This document shows, piece after piece, positions 1 through 10,778 of a DNA stretch of 64,000 bases. The notes under the pieces were generated by a model. The model worked only from the letters and a program-made list of their open reading frames with translations, did not search any database and had not been told where the DNA came from. Both the position numbers and the translations under genes were made by a program. How positions within the stretch are numbered: position 1 is the stretch's first letter; each line of letters opens with the position of its first letter. The stretch comes from Quercus robur (Eukaryota; Streptophyta; Magnoliopsida; Fagales; Fagaceae), in contig NC_065544.1 of the NCBI RefSeq assembly GCF_932294415.1, positions 11,941,351 through 12,005,350 on the forward strand. The letters are read 5' to 3'.

Positions 1-526
1 TGTCTTGAGATAATGGGCTATGTTACATTTAAATAACAAAAAGGGGTTCAAGCCAATAAAAAATCGGAACACAAATAAGTAGAAGCTTGGATATTTGTAT
101 ATCTGTACAATCTATTAGTATATTTTATAAATGTTCATAGCAGGTCACTTTTTTGTGTCTCCTTTCAGTTTTCACTATGTCCACACACCGTTTTCATTTT
201 ATTCTTACTTTTTTTTTTTTTTTGTGGGTAATACATGTCATTTTACTTTCCAGTCAATTATTGAGCAGCACTGGGGCCTTCCTGACCTTTTCTTTTGTCT
301 TCACACGAAACCATTATTGAGGAGTGGGGCTGTTGTTGAAGTAGTAATTATTGGGCAGTAGAGCTGTTGTTCACATTTATCTGTTAAATTTCTAAGTTGA
401 CTCTTGCCTTTACATAACTAGCCAAGTCTTCCTTCTTCACAGCCACTCTAATCTTCCTTCTCCAATATTTCAAACTACTCTCTATCAGCTAAGCTTGCTA
501 CGTTTTCTTTCTTCCAACAAGAAGAG
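1..526. other. 5' flank of the NLR gene
   Basis: AT-rich upstream sequence with a T-run near 211-226. It becomes pyrimidine-rich (CTTCCTTCTTC-like) from about 420 to 520, as is usual for a plant 5' leader. I see no coding sequence and no convincing TATA box. Confidence 0.4.
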
Positions 527-3500
527 ATGGCCGATGCAATCCTGTATGGCGTTGTGCAGACGATCATTGAAAGCTTGGGCTCCTCCTTTCTCCAACCGAT
601 CCGATCGATTTCGGGTGTCAAAGATGATCTCGAAAAAATGAATCACACTGTTCTCGCTATTCAAGCTGTACTTCAGGATGCGGAGGAGCAACAGGTCGAG
701 AATCACCATGTCAAGCACTGGCTCATGAATCTCAGAGATGCAGTTTATGATGCGGATGACTTGTTGAGCGAGTTCACCACTCGTGTGTTGCAGCAAAAGG
801 TGATGGGTGGCAATAAAATTGTAAAGAAGGTACGCATTTTCTTTTCTAGTTCAAACCCAGTTGTTTTTGGTCTTGAGATGGCTCGCAAACTAAAGGCTAT
901 GAGGGAGAGGTTTGATGAAATATCAAATAATAGGGTCCGATATCAGTTGAGGTTAGAGACACGTGTTGTGACTAGGGGGAGGGATCAAACTCACTCTTTT
1001 GTACCTGATGAAGAAGTTATCGGGAGAGAAAAGGATAAGCTAGCCATCATAGATCTGTTGTTGGACTTTGATGTGGAAGATAATGTTTCATTCATATCAA
1101 TAGTGGGAATTGGTGGGCTAGGGAAAACCACACTGGCCCAATATGTATTTAATGATGAGAAGGTCCAAACTAAGTTTGAGTTGAAGATGTGGGTGTGTGT
1201 ATCTGATGACTTTGATGTTAAAAAAATTGTTGAAAAGATAATTGAATCTGCAACTAAAAGAAAACCTGAGAATCTTGAGATGGATCTATTGCAAAATAAA
1301 CTTCGGGAACAACTCTACCAAAAGAAGTACTTACTTGTATTGGATGATATCTGGAATGAGGATTGTGAAATTTGGTGTAATTTGAAAAGATTTTTGATGG
1401 GTGGTGCAAAGGGAAGTAAGGTGGTGATTACTACACGAACCAACATGGTTGCAGAGATTACTAGTACTATCTCATCGTATTCTCTAAAAGGCTTGTCAAG
1501 GGATCAATCCTGGTCATTATTGAAGAAAATGGCATTTAAAAAGGGCCAGGAGACCATCAATTCTAAGCTCGAAGCAATAGGGATGGATATAATAGAAAAA
1601 TGTCAAGGAGTACCTCTTGCTATAAGGACGATAGGGAAAGTCTTATTATTCAAAAAAACTGAAGAAGAGTGGTTACACATCAAGAATGCTAAACTCACAG
1701 ATGTAACTCAATTAAAAGATGGTATTATGCCTGTTTTAAAATTGAGTTATGATTATCTTCCATCACATTTAAAATGTTGTTTTGCATATTGTTCATTATT
1801 TCCCAAAGATTATTTGATCGATAAGTTGACATTGATACAATTATGGATATCACAAGGTTTTATCCAATCATCAGAGGAGAGCCATGAACTAGAGCATGTT
1901 GCCAATGAGTACTTCATGGAGCTACTTTGGAGATCCTTCTTCCAAGAAGCAGAAGAAGATGGAGGCGAGAATAGAAGGTTTAAAATGCATGATTTAATCC
2001 ATGATCTTGCACAATATGTATCAGAGACTGATTGTACACTGGTTGATTCCAATGCAAAAAATGTGAAAGAAAAAGGACACCATCTATCGTTTCCATTTTA
2101 CAATGTTTCATTCTTTGAGGAGAATTTAAGCAAGTTGGTTAAAGCAAACAAGATACGAACATTTATGTTGGCGTACAAAAATGAGGACGATGGTCCGAGA
2201 AGAATTGAAGAATCAACTCTCGAAAAACTTATTTCTAGTTTTAGATTCTTGCGTGCATTAGACCTACATGGTTTAAATATGAAGATGTTGCCAGATACCA
2301 TAGGTACTTTGATGCATCTAAAGTACCTTGACCTTTCCTCTAATCATATTGAGGTTCTCCCTAGTTCAATTACAAAATTGGTGAATTTGGAAACATTAAA
2401 GCTCTGTCAGTGTACAAAGCTTAGGGAGTTGCCGGTAAGGATTCAAAAAATGGTTAGCCTCAAGCACCTTCACACAGATGGTTGTGAGAATTTGACTCAT
2501 ATGCCATGTGAATTAGGGCAATTGACTTCTCTTCAAACATTAACCTTATTTGTTGTAAGTAAGGGTCCTGTAGGTTCTTCCAAGCATTGCGGTGGGCTAG
2601 CGGAATTAAACAAGCTAAATGACTTGAGAGGAAAATTAGAGATTAAAAATTTGGCATGGGTGAAAGATGCTTCCTCAGAATTCAAAGCAGCAAATTTGAA
2701 GGAGAAGCAGCATCTCAGTGAGTTGGAATTAATCTGGAATTTGGAGGGTGATTACGCCGTAGATACCTGTGATGATGAAAATTCCATGGATGGCCTCCAA
2801 CCACATCAAAGTTTAAAATCTTTGATAATGTACGGGTACATGGGTGTGAGAGTTTCAAGTTGGCTTTCATTCTTAACAAATCTCGTTGATTTATATATAT
2901 CCGATTGTAAGAAGTGCCAATATCTGCCACCGTTGTATCAACTCCCAACTCTCCGAGTATTACAAATTCTGGATATGGATGGTCTGGAGTACATGACAGA
3001 GGGGGATATGAATGATGAGATATCTGCTTCACTGGCATCACCATCAACATTTTTCCCATCCCTTGAGTATCTCCGTATCAGTGCTTGCCTCAATCTAAAG
3101 GGATGGTGGAGGAGTGTGGATAAGGGGAATGAGGCAACAACGACATCAACAATATCATCATCATCATCATCATCATCAACTAATCACATACCCCTGCCGT
3201 ACTTTCCGCGTCTTTCTTCTTTATGGTTGGAGAATTGCCCTAAGATGACTTGCATGCCGCTATTTCCAAATCTTGAAAGAACGCTTCATTTGTGGGATGG
3301 CAGTTGGAAGGCATTGGAAGAGACAATAGAGATGAATAATAGGGGAGGAAGGGCTTCTTCATTTCCGTCCTCTTCCTCTTCCTCTTCCTCCTCCTTCTCC
3401 CCTCCTCTCTCCAAATTAAAGACATTGCATTTGACTCTGAAGTTGGAGTCTCTGCCTGAGGAGTGGTTTAAAAACCTAACTTCTCTTGAGACATTACGGA

Positions 3501-3688
3501 TTTGGGAGTGTCCCAATCTGACGTCACTTCCCGAAGGGATGAGTCACCTCACCTCTTTACAGAGACTGAGTATTCAGGGCTGTCCCAAATTAAAGCAAAG
3601 ATGCGAGAAGGAAAATGGAGAGGATTGGGATAAGATTTCTCACATCCCAAATCTTACAATCTCAGATGGAATGTTTGGAATGTTTTGA
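527..3688 (+). CDS. CC-NB-LRR disease resistance protein (RGA-like)
   Basis: Intact single-exon reading frame of 1053 residues, the usual size for a coiled-coil NLR of the RGA type. These cytoplasmic receptors detect pathogen effectors or their effects and trigger defence and cell death. The N-terminal Rx-type coiled coil carries an EDVID-like DAVYDADDLL at about 71-80. The NB-ARC domain has the P-loop GIGGLGKTT (194-202), kinase-2 LLVLDDIW (269-276), RNBS-B GSKVVITTR (296-304), a GLPL variant GVPLA (361-365), RNBS-D CFAYCSLFPKD (418-428) and MHD (487-489). Leucine-rich repeats follow from about 570 to the end. All core ATPase motifs look intact, so the protein may be functional. The ATG at 527 gives the canonical MADAIL-type start. 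Oddities are two serine runs in the LRR region encoded by microsatellites (about 3153-3178 and 3365-3400). The family is clear; the effector specificity cannot be told. Confidence 0.95.
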   Translation: MADAILYGVVQTIIESLGSSFLQPIRSISGVKDDLEKMNHTVLAIQAVLQDAEEQQVENHHVKHWLMNLRDAVYDADDLLSEFTTRVLQQKVMGGNKIVKKVRIFFSSSNPVVFGLEMARKLKAMRERFDEISNNRVRYQLRLETRVVTRGRDQTHSFVPDEEVIGREKDKLAIIDLLLDFDVEDNVSFISIVGIGGLGKTTLAQYVFNDEKVQTKFELKMWVCVSDDFDVKKIVEKIIESATKRKPENLEMDLLQNKLREQLYQKKYLLVLDDIWNEDCEIWCNLKRFLMGGAKGSKVVITTRTNMVAEITSTISSYSLKGLSRDQSWSLLKKMAFKKGQETINSKLEAIGMDIIEKCQGVPLAIRTIGKVLLFKKTEEEWLHIKNAKLTDVTQLKDGIMPVLKLSYDYLPSHLKCCFAYCSLFPKDYLIDKLTLIQLWISQGFIQSSEESHELEHVANEYFMELLWRSFFQEAEEDGGENRRFKMHDLIHDLAQYVSETDCTLVDSNAKNVKEKGHHLSFPFYNVSFFEENLSKLVKANKIRTFMLAYKNEDDGPRRIEESTLEKLISSFRFLRALDLHGLNMKMLPDTIGTLMHLKYLDLSSNHIEVLPSSITKLVNLETLKLCQCTKLRELPVRIQKMVSLKHLHTDGCENLTHMPCELGQLTSLQTLTLFVVSKGPVGSSKHCGGLAELNKLNDLRGKLEIKNLAWVKDASSEFKAANLKEKQHLSELELIWNLEGDYAVDTCDDENSMDGLQPHQSLKSLIMYGYMGVRVSSWLSFLTNLVDLYISDCKKCQYLPPLYQLPTLRVLQILDMDGLEYMTEGDMNDEISASLASPSTFFPSLEYLRISACLNLKGWWRSVDKGNEATTTSTISSSSSSSSTNHIPLPYFPRLSSLWLENCPKMTCMPLFPNLERTLHLWDGSWKALEETIEMNNRGGRASSFPSSSSSSSSSFSPPLSKLKTLHLTLKLESLPEEWFKNLTSLETLRIWECPNLTSLPEGMSHLTSLQRLSIQGCPKLKQRCEKENGEDWDKISHIPNLTISDGMFGMF

Positions 3689-4984
3689 GAAAAGTTGAAC
3701 TACTGCATACGCTTCTCTGGTATGTTCTTCACTCCTCTGATTTTTTTTTTTTAAATTTTAAAAACTTATTTTATAATTTCTGTAATTCCAGACGCAACAT
3801 TTTCAAAGCACAAGCAAAACCAAAATTAAAAAACTTATAATTTCATTTTATACACACAAAATTAAAAAAACAGAACTTTATGTTTTCTTTTTCTTTTTCT
3901 TCGCCTAGATATAGCCTGGGCCTCATTATCTGGGTTTCTGAATGTGTGATTGATACTGAAATTGCAGAAAGAACATGACATGGATTTCAAACAGACAGAA
4001 AGGAGGGAAGAAGAAAGCGTAAGTGTTATATAAGCGACTCTAAATTTTGTTTATTTTCTTTTAAATTTGGATTTGATTAATTTGTTTTGATTTTAGTTGT
4101 CTTTATGTAAAAATTTGAAATTTTTTATAAATTTTTTTCTGGGTTTCTTTTAAAATATACATTTTTTATACTTGTTGGGTTCCATTTTAAGTATACTCCT
4201 CCATTGTGCTAGAACCACTGTTGATTCAACCTTCTCTTCGTAAACAAGAGTTGGCATGTGAAGAAAAATATTGAGCTATTGTGTCTATCGGCAGTACTAA
4301 AATTTTATAGTTTAAAATATTAGCTTGGTTCATACAGGTATAAGAAAATATTTTGAGTTATTGAACTAATGAATTAAGGAGGGGCAGTCTATCTAAGGCA
4401 AGATTAATGTTACAGTGTCCTTTAGATAGCATCCAAAGGTATTTCCTTTTCTAATGTCCCTATTGTTCTAAACTTGCTTATTTCTTCTTGCTTATGTGTT
4501 GCACTATAAATCCACAGACCATTTCCAATGATTTTGGGGTGTCATCAACTTGATTGTACTGTTTGAAGAAGAGATTGCGAATTGGTCATTATTGATATAC
4601 TGCACTAATAATTTTTTTTAAGGATTTCTAGGTTGAGATTAGGCTTAAAGAATAGCTGGATATGGTTATAAACTCTGGAGAACAAATGCACAAAGGATAG
4701 TAAGGAAGAAAAGGTAGAAGAAAAAAGCAGAGAGGGTGAGAGAGAGACGAGACAATATTGCCTCAGAATCAGAAGGAGGCCTTTTCTGGAGTTTCAGCTA
4801 GAAAATAATTGCTAGAATCTTCATTCTCAGTTGGGTGCAACCACTTAAAATTCTAATTATCGATGTTTTTAGTTGTTTGCCCATAACTAGCTTAAATGGA
4901 GATGACATCTGCATAACGTTTTATTTTATTTTATTTTTTTTGCTACTGATCTTTTGGAAAATTTATTTACTCTTTCTTTATGCA
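3689..4984. other. 3' flank of the NLR gene, no coding sequence seen
   Basis: AT-rich sequence immediately after the NLR stop. It is probably 3' UTR at first, since related NLR genes often have spliced 3' UTRs. It contains the first copy of a direct repeat at about 4290-4690. I see no other gene. Confidence 0.4.
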
Positions 4985-5595
4985 GAGATATTTTGAAGTG
5001 CAAAGCAAATTTTTGAAAGGGTGCCAGCAGGAAACAAGTGACTATTGGTAAAAACATCTCACATCCTAGGTATGTGCTTAACTGTTTATTCTTTGCTTTT
5101 TCTAATGATGAGAAACATCTCAGTTGATCTCATATGCAGAACCAATTGAGGGCTCTGTAATTTTGCAACAAGTTAGCTGATGAAGCATAGGGAAATCAAG
5201 GTTTTATAGCTTACATAATTGTAGCTTGGTTCATAAGGTGTATAAGAAAAGGAGTTGAAATTATAGAAGTAATGAACAATGAAGTTTATACAGGATAAAA
5301 TCAGGGTTATAGTGTCTTTTAGGCTCCATCTAAAGGTAGACCTTTTCTGTCATCCTTAGAGTTCTAAACTTTGGGGATTTTTTCTTGGTCTGGTGTTGCG
5401 TTAAAGATCCATAAGTGGCCTTTTCTTATGAATTTGGGTCTCATAATAGTGATTATACTTTCAGAAGAAAGGTATGTTAGAATGGCAGCAGGCATTGTGC
5501 TGCAGTAATAATCACAAGAGTTAGGAATTTTAAAATTGAAATTAGACTTAAGGAATAGCTGGTTGTGGTTAAAATTTTGCAGAGTGAAGCAAAAT
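4290..5595 (+). repeat. Degenerate direct repeat (two copies of about 400 bp)
   Basis: Sequence at about 4290-4690 recurs at about 5205-5595 in the same order and orientation. Shared landmarks include 'tagcttggttcat', the 'ggttatagtgtc'-like stretch, 'gttctaaact', and the end 'ggaatagctgg' or its variant. The copies have diverged by many substitutions and small indels, so this is an old local duplication. It lies inside the larger duplicated region downstream of the NLR. No coding capacity is retained. Confidence 0.7.
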
Positions 5596-8145
5596 ATATA
5601 TGTATGTGTGTGGCAGAGAGAGAGAGAGAGAGAGAGAGCATTGCATCTATGGAACTTATGACTTAGGTTTGTGGTCCTTCACTTTTGTCTCTGTTTGTTC
5701 CAACATGTTCCTATGCTTTGGCCTGTTATGTCTATTTAGACATTATGTTAGAAAGATTTGTTCCATATGTTCTGATGCTATCGGCTGTCACGTATCTTTC
5801 TACTTGTGTCTCAGTATTTGTTCATTATCATATGTTTTTATTTAGTGGCCAGTTTTCCTCCTTATGCTCTAAAGTCCTTTAGTTTGAGATCATCTTGAGC
5901 ATTAGTCTACGGTTAGTAATCTTAACTCTGATACAGGTTTCTCCAAATATTGTAGGTAAATTTAGCTTTACAGAAGAGATTACAGTGAAATCTGCTGGAG
6001 TTGCTGCCATGAATATTGTGTCCAAGAAATTGAAGAAGAAACATAACATCACTACGTGAAGCTGCATAAACATGGGCGATGCTATAAATGGCTGGGAGTT
6101 CCTTGCCATGCATTTGAGTGCTAGATATGCACATTATGTTACAAACATGTAAGCATGAATTGCAATTTATTACTCAATTTATGATCAAGCAATGCATTCA
6201 TTTATTTCTTCTTGGTTGGCTTTATAATTAACAAAAATGAATGGTGTGTATAAGAGATCTCTCCATCCTGTTCTTCAGTGAGGAGAAGGTACTACTTCAA
6301 TTGAGCTACAAAATCGACTTGCGTTGTATAGATACAGATACATGCATAAGTGGAAAAATTTTATTTTTCCATTTGAATTTGTAGTGATGTAGTGACTTTG
6401 TCTCAATTAATAAGTAGGACCTATTCCCATAAATCTCTTATTTTTTCTTAAGATTCAAAAAATGATTTGATCTCACCTAAGGAAATTAAATTAAGAAAAA
6501 AATCATGGTAAGATGTACAAACTAAACCAATGCACAAAATAATGTCTAAGGGGTTAAGTGTTCAAATTGAAATTACAGGGACTAATTTGAATCACATCAT
6601 AATCTCCAAGGAGTCAATTATTCAAATTGAAAATACATGGACTAAATTGTGCTTATATATGAATCAAGAATGTGAGATAAAAAATCCATTTATTCTTCCA
6701 AGTTACAAGCACTGCAACCAGGGCTGAGGAGGGGGTCTTTTTGCCAATATATTTTTTTTAAATAAAAATAAAAATTCCTAAAATCACTATTGCATTAATG
6801 AATGGGGCAAAAGCAATTGGATATGGGGCTTTCCATTATAATTTATGAATGGTTAAAGCATCTTGGTTGGTTGCTACGAAAATGTATGAGAAGGATGTAA
6901 TTTTAGTTTTGAATCTCATGGTTTTGTTGATATGCTTAGTGTATCTTTGGTACCTGTGAGAAAATGTTTGGTTGTGTTTCTTGTTATTGTGAGAAAGTTC
7001 TGTTTCACATTTGTTGGAATTTTCAGCAATCACCCTAACGATTCATTGTCATGTAGCCATATGGGAGATCCTGTGGCATCAGTGCTTTACAGCCCAGTTA
7101 ATTGATGCAAGTCTACCAATGCATTGCAAAGAGCCCACCTGCAACATGTATAGACGTGGGGCTTTGCTCTGCTGCCATTGGATAAAGACTTTGATGCGCC
7201 TCTTCGTAACACCGTAAGGTTTTGGGAGCACTGGTTAGTATTCACGGTCCTAACCATATTGGCTTGAATTTGGGTGATAGTTTTATGAATATATTAATGA
7301 ATAAACTATTGAATATTTATTTGCCTATTAGTATATCTTATATATGTTTATCAGAGTGGATCTCTTTTGGCGTGTGTGTGTGTGCGTGTGTTTCTTTGTA
7401 ATTTTCTATGAGTAAATTTTTTCTTTCTAATTTGCTCTTTGCTCTTTTTTGTAAATTCAGGAATAGCATTTGTGAATATTCTACTTGTTACAAATTATTA
7501 GAGAGATACTATGTGAAGGTTTGAGAAGAATGTGATTTCCATGTGCAGTGATTCCAAGCAGAAACCTTCTGAAATAGGTTTCATCATGGGCGTTGAATCT
7601 AAGAAACAAGACAATAACATCATTTCAATTTTTCTTGAATTATCGGGCTTTGATGATTTAATTGGATTCAAAAGTTCTGTGGAAGAAGAATGTCATGATA
7701 TTGTGAGGCAAGCTTGTGGTATGGGAGGAGAATTGGGTCAAAGATGATGGATTTGAAGAGAAGGCAGCCCTCATGACTGCTACCATGTTTGGAAGCAAGG
7801 GTGTGTTGAATTATATACTGGAAACCAGCTGTGTTGATGTTAACCAAGCTTGTGGTTTGGATGGGCTTCTGCACCTCATTTTGTTTCTGCTGCGGACTTT
7901 GCTATTTCAACTGAGGTTATTAAGCTCCTGCTTGATGCTTCTGCACTTCATTTTGTCTTGTTACATACTGTTGTCTATGTACAGTAAAGCTTGTTCATTT
8001 TATTCTTTCTTTTAGTAAAACTTGTTCATTTTATGCTTGCTGTTTCTTTGCTATATAATAGTAATTGTATTTAAGTAATATTGTTTAATAGAACATGTAT
8101 TTGGGGTGGATGTTGATTTCTATAATCATGCATTTTGGATAGGCA
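4985..8145 (+). repeat. Tandem duplication block A (NLR tail relic plus CCCH/ankyrin pseudogene)
   Basis: This block is repeated, diverged, at about 8530-10412. In order the shared parts are: an exon-like segment (about 4987-5070) with acceptor-like 'ttatgcag' and donor-like 'tag|gtatgtgc'; a segment around 5950-6160 with 'gaagctgcataaacatggg' and 'gtaagcatgaatt'; and the CCCH/ankyrin fragment at 7541. Block A has about 1 kb (roughly 6400-7410) that block B lacks. The exon-like segment weakly resembles the last residues of RGA-type NLRs (cf. the NLR end near 3590), suggesting an ancestral NLR 3' exon. An (AG)n run lies at 5614-5638. Confidence 0.7.
7541..7960 (+). pseudogene. CCCH zinc-finger/ankyrin protein fragment, copy A
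   Basis: Broken remnant of the N-terminus of a plant CCCH zinc-finger protein with ankyrin repeats (the AtC3H30/66 or OXS2-like group, as I recall it). The start MCSDSKQKPS and an ELSGFDDLIGFKSSVEEE stretch are readable in one frame from 7541. Single-base shifts follow near 7700-7745. The ankyrin part then appears in another frame as EEKAALMTATMFGSKGVL and ETSCVDVNQACGLDG. Only the region before the zinc fingers is present. It is not expected to make a protein. The family call rests on remembered sequence patterns, not a search. Confidence 0.72.
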
Positions 8146-8529
8146 TAATTCAAGTGTTATAAGAGAAGCTGGTGTGGATGCATTTCTATAATCATGAATT
8201 TTGGATATGTATTTGTGGTGAATGTTAATGAATTCCTTCTTGTGTTTTATTAAAAAAGAATCTCTTTTCGTCTTCCTCGTAAGATAAGAGAAGCTGCAGC
8301 AAAAATAGGTGGTGGAAGAGGAGAATGAAGTTTGCTACTACAACAATTGTGGCCAACAAGGGAGGTCATACATTAGTTCCACCATGTGATGGTAACTTGG
8401 GGTTAGAGAGAGATTTATTTTTGACATTCATTAGTTTAATAACTATTGTATTGATAAAAGAACACATGACATCTTATGTATCATGTACTCATCTATAGTA
8501 TTTCTTTTTTACAATTTTTTGCTGCTGGT

Positions 8530-10412
8530 ATACAGAAACAGTTTGAAGCACAAAGCAAAAATTTGAAAGGGTGCCAGTAGGAAGCAGGGGACGATTGCCA
8601 AAAATTGCTCACATCTTGGAGTTTGAAGGGGATGAAACTACCCACTAGGTGTGTGCTTATTTATTTATCTTATTCTTCTTAGAAGCTCCTATGATTTTTT
8701 ATTCTAATGAGTAACATTTCATTTGATCTCTTATGCAAAACCAATTGAGGCATTGGAAAAGTCTAGTGTTCTATTTGTTTGACGTCTCATTTGCAGTAGT
8801 TGTAGTGCATCTTCTATCTGTTATCACTTATCACATTCAAAAATAAATTGTAGAGTAATGTTATTGAAAGATAGGTTGTGCGTGATATGGAAGAGGAGTG
8901 CTCATTTGGAACCTAACATATGGTCCTTCACATTTGTTCAAACATGTTCCTATGCATTGGCCTGTTATGGCTCTCTAGACTCCTCTCTGATGGTGTGTAA
9001 TGTGTGGTATGTTTGGTTCATCTAATTTGTATTCTTTTAGGTTAATTCACAACCTTTGGTCTCTCTCTCTGCATGGAGGAGACCATCAAATATATTTTAT
9101 CAAGTGACAATATCGTTTGTTCGTAATTTTAAGATCGATTTTTCTTATCCTGCACTTATGCCCTCCATTTTGTGATCAACTTGAGATTAAGTGTTTGGCT
9201 AATAATCTTAACTCTCATATCTCCTATTATTGTAGGTAATTTTAGCTTTACAGAAAATCTTACACTGAAATATGCTGAAGTTTCTGCTATGGATTTTGAG
9301 TTCCAAAATATATCCAAAGAAATATAACATGATTGATCAATATTTTGTTCTTTATTTTATTTTATTTTTATTTTTTATAACAAACATTTTGTTCTTTATG
9401 AAGCTGCATAAACATGGGTGGGTGCTATAAATGGTTGGGAGTTCTTTGCAATGCATTCAAGTGCAAGATATACACGTTATGTTGCAAACATGTAAGCATG
9501 AATTACATATTTTAATCAATTGATTCTTATGCATAGCATTCATTTCTTTTTCTCTTAGTTGGCTTGGTAAGTAAGACACGAGTGATGTGTATTAGAGATC
9601 TCTCCATCTTGTTCCCTAGTGGAGAATAAGTACCACTTCAATCTAGCTATAGAATGCATTCATTGCCTGATATAGATACAAACACATGTATAAAAAGTTT
9701 TCATGTTTTCATTTGAATTCATAGTAAGGTATTGACTTTTCTTTTAGTGTCTTCTTCTTTTTCTTTTTTCTTTTTTCCTTCTCATTTTTCTCTGTTTGTA
9801 AATTCTTGAATAGTATTTATAAATATTATATTTGTTGCAAATTTTGTTGAGAGAGATTGTGTGGAAGTCTGAGATGAGAGTGATTTCCATGTGCAGTGGT
9901 ACCAAAAGCCTCCTTATATAGGTTTCATCATGGGTGGTGAATTTGAGAAACAAGAGGGTTTGTAGCGTCATATCAGTTTTGCTTGAAGACCTTTGATGAT
10001 GTAATCAGTTTAGAAAATGTTGTTGATGATGCAAGCTTGTGGCATAGGAGAATTGGGTCAAAGATGGGATTTGAAGAGAGGACAGCCCTCATGATTGGAA
10101 CCATGTTTGGAAGAAAGGCTTGAAGTTGAAACCAGTCATGTCCATGTTAACAAGGCTTGCAGTTTGAATGGGCCATGACTCTTAGTTGTCTTTACTGCTT
10201 GGGGATTTGCTATTTCTGCTAAGATTATTAAAGTCTTTACTTATGCTTCTGCACATAATTCTGTCATGTTGCAAAAGGTTGACTTTGTATACTATTTTCA
10301 TTTTATTGTGGCTGTTTGTTTGCTTTATAGTAATTGTATTTAAGTAATATTGTGTAATAGAACATGTATATAGTTGGAATGGATGTTGTATTTTATAGTC
10401 ATGCATTTTGGG
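8530..10412 (+). repeat. Tandem duplication block B
   Basis: Second copy of block A. It begins with the exon-like segment at about 8538-8647 (acceptor-like 'tatacag', donor-like 'tag|gtgtgtgc'), where 'gggtgccagtaggaagcag' matches block A's 'gggtgccagcaggaaacaa'. It continues with the 'gaagctgcataaacatggg' segment at about 9400 and the pseudogene at 9897. It ends with 'agaacatgtatatag', matching the end of block A near 8090. Divergence is considerable, so the duplication is old. Confidence 0.7.
9897..10270 (+). pseudogene. CCCH zinc-finger/ankyrin protein fragment, copy B
   Basis: Second, more decayed copy of the fragment at 7541. It begins with the same 'tgatttccatgtgcagtg' sequence and keeps 'ggtttcatcatgggtggtga' and 'tgggatttgaagagaggac' (GFEERTALM in a shifted frame). 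It has a premature stop soon after the start, a stop within the first 30 codons of the alternative frame, and several indels. Its position after the NLR-tail relic, as in block A, shows that the two sequences were duplicated together. Confidence 0.68.
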
Positions 10413-10484
10413 TATAAACCGTAACATGAGTGTGAAAAATGGGAATCTCTATTTCATTTCAATTACAAGTTAATATTGAAAACA

Positions 10485-10769
10485 GGGTAAATTATTATTT
10501 TGGTCCTTAAGCTTTAAAAAGTTCGTTTTAAAGAAAAAATTTTAAACTATTGAAGTTTGTTTTTCATCTCTAAACTATTGAAAATATTTTACTTTATGTC
10601 CAACTTAATCAAAAAGTTCGTTTTTATTCCTAAACTATTGAAAGAAGTGTTTTTTCAGCTCTATTTTTGTCTCTAAACTTTTACAAAAACTCTTTACAAA
10701 GTTTAAGGGTGATGAAATAACTTTTTAAAGTTTAGGAACAAAAACCAAATTTTTGGTAAAATTTTATCC
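10485..10769. mobile_element. Mutator-type MITE, 285 bp
   Basis: The left end GGGTAAATTATTATTTTGGT and the reverse complement of the right end (GGATAAAATTTTACCAAAAA) are imperfect inverted repeats; both continue into a 'CTTTAAAAAGTT' stretch. The flanks carry a 9-bp near-duplicate: TTGAAAACA at 10476-10484 and TTGAAAATA at 10770-10778, 8 of 9 identical. A 9-bp duplication fits Mutator-like elements. There is no internal coding sequence. Confidence 0.65.
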
Positions 10770-10778
10770 TTGAAAATA

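Noticed and set aside
1090-1140. A miR482/2118 target site in the NLR P-loop
   Set aside because: The position is right, but by eye about six mismatches remain to the miR482 sequence I remember. A target prediction with the species' own miRNAs would be needed.
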